Assembly (NCBI GenBank): GCA_964533435.1
Contig: CAZHLU010000008.1
Coordinates: 1 to 20,813, forward strand
DNA from: CAZWIT01 sp964533435
GTDB taxonomy: Bacteria; Patescibacteriota; Patescibacteriia; UBA1558; GWA2-36-10
Length of the DNA: 20,813 nucleotides
Direction of reading: 5' to 3'
The notes under the pieces were generated by a model. That model saw nothing but the letters and a program-made list of their open reading frames with translations, ran no database searches and was not told the origin of the DNA. Positions 20,752 to 20,813 of the stretch are shown in pieces. Position 1 is the stretch's first letter; each line of letters begins with the position of its first letter. A program made the position numbers and the translations under genes.

Positions 20752-20813
20752 ACGTACCGAGCAAGTATCTGCTCTACTACAAAAAGATATTAATGAGATT
20801 ATTATCCGTGACT
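20744..20813 (+). CDS. rbfA: ribosome-binding factor A (partial, N-terminus only)
   Basis: Only the first 23 codons lie in the window. They read MSKRTEQVSALLQKDINEII, then IRD, matching the RbfA start (M-x-x-R-x-x-x-V-x-x-x-(I/L)-x-(R/K)-(E/D)-(I/L)-(S/N)-x-I-(I/L)). RbfA is a KH-fold protein needed for late 30S maturation and 16S 5'-end processing. The ATG overlaps the end of infB by 8 nt, which implies translational coupling. The infB-rbfA order is the usual bacterial one, supporting the call in spite of its short length. Confidence 0.87.
   Translation, partial: MSKRTEQVSALLQKDINEIIIRD

Overview
The window looks like a chromosomal segment of a Patescibacteria (Candidate Phyla Radiation) bacterium, most likely of the Parcubacteria group. 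This placement is inferred from overall style, not from a marker search. The DNA is AT-rich, genes are short and tightly packed, and most start codons lack a clear Shine-Dalgarno sequence. Several membrane or secreted proteins carry DxDxDG (thrombospondin type 3-like) repeats. TGA ends a gene in an ATGA overlap, which argues for the standard bacterial code rather than the UGA=Gly code of Gracilibacteria and Absconditabacteria. I saw no IS element, phage gene or CRISPR array.

Layout from left to right. (1) 1-1435, minus strand: a two-gene unit encoding a membrane protein with calcium-binding-type repeats and a secreted protein that runs off the window. (2) 1544-6618, minus strand: a compact operon leuS - tsaC - MFS transporter - rsmA with gaps of 2-7 nt, read from a promoter at 6641-6669. 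It joins tRNA charging, tRNA modification (t6A) and rRNA modification. (3) 6858-8120, plus strand: a LysM-LysM-M23 cell-wall peptidase on a divergent promoter, with a bidirectional terminator behind it. (4) 8167-10477, minus strand: tspO, a coupled small membrane protein and a large membrane-anchored DxDxDG protein. (5) 10567-11040, minus strand: a secreted-repeat (PF03640-type) protein. (6) 11111-12145: tRNA-Ser(CGA) and tRNA-Leu(CAG) on the minus strand flank a plus-strand orphan gene of visibly higher GC with a strong Shine-Dalgarno and terminator. A palindrome-rich element abuts the tRNA-Leu 3' end. (7) 12251-14776, minus strand: tRNA-Pro(CGG), tRNA-Ala(CGC), a GT-C-like membrane protein and a GNAT acetyltransferase, apparently one transcription unit, with two more palindromic elements at the tRNA ends. 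(8) 14925-17407, minus strand: tRNA-Ile(UAU), tRNA-Gly(CCC), a membrane-bound spermidine-synthase-like protein, a single-domain EamA transporter and a DUF378 protein with its own promoter. (9) 17460-18569, minus strand: a degenerate DHH-type phosphoesterase homologue, divergent from infB-rbfA (18778-20813, plus strand), the start of a translation-factor operon.

The common theme is translation: leuS, tsaC, rsmA, infB, rbfA and six tRNAs. Five of the six tRNAs have C34 anticodons (for NNG codons). The sixth reads AUA with an encoded UAU anticodon instead of the usual lysidine-modified CAU. Two tRNA genes appear to lead mRNAs in mixed operons, and three have palindromic or duplicated sequence fused to their ends. 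Those tRNA-end elements, the odd AUA tRNA, the degenerate DHH protein and the higher-GC orphan gene are the parts most worth a second look.
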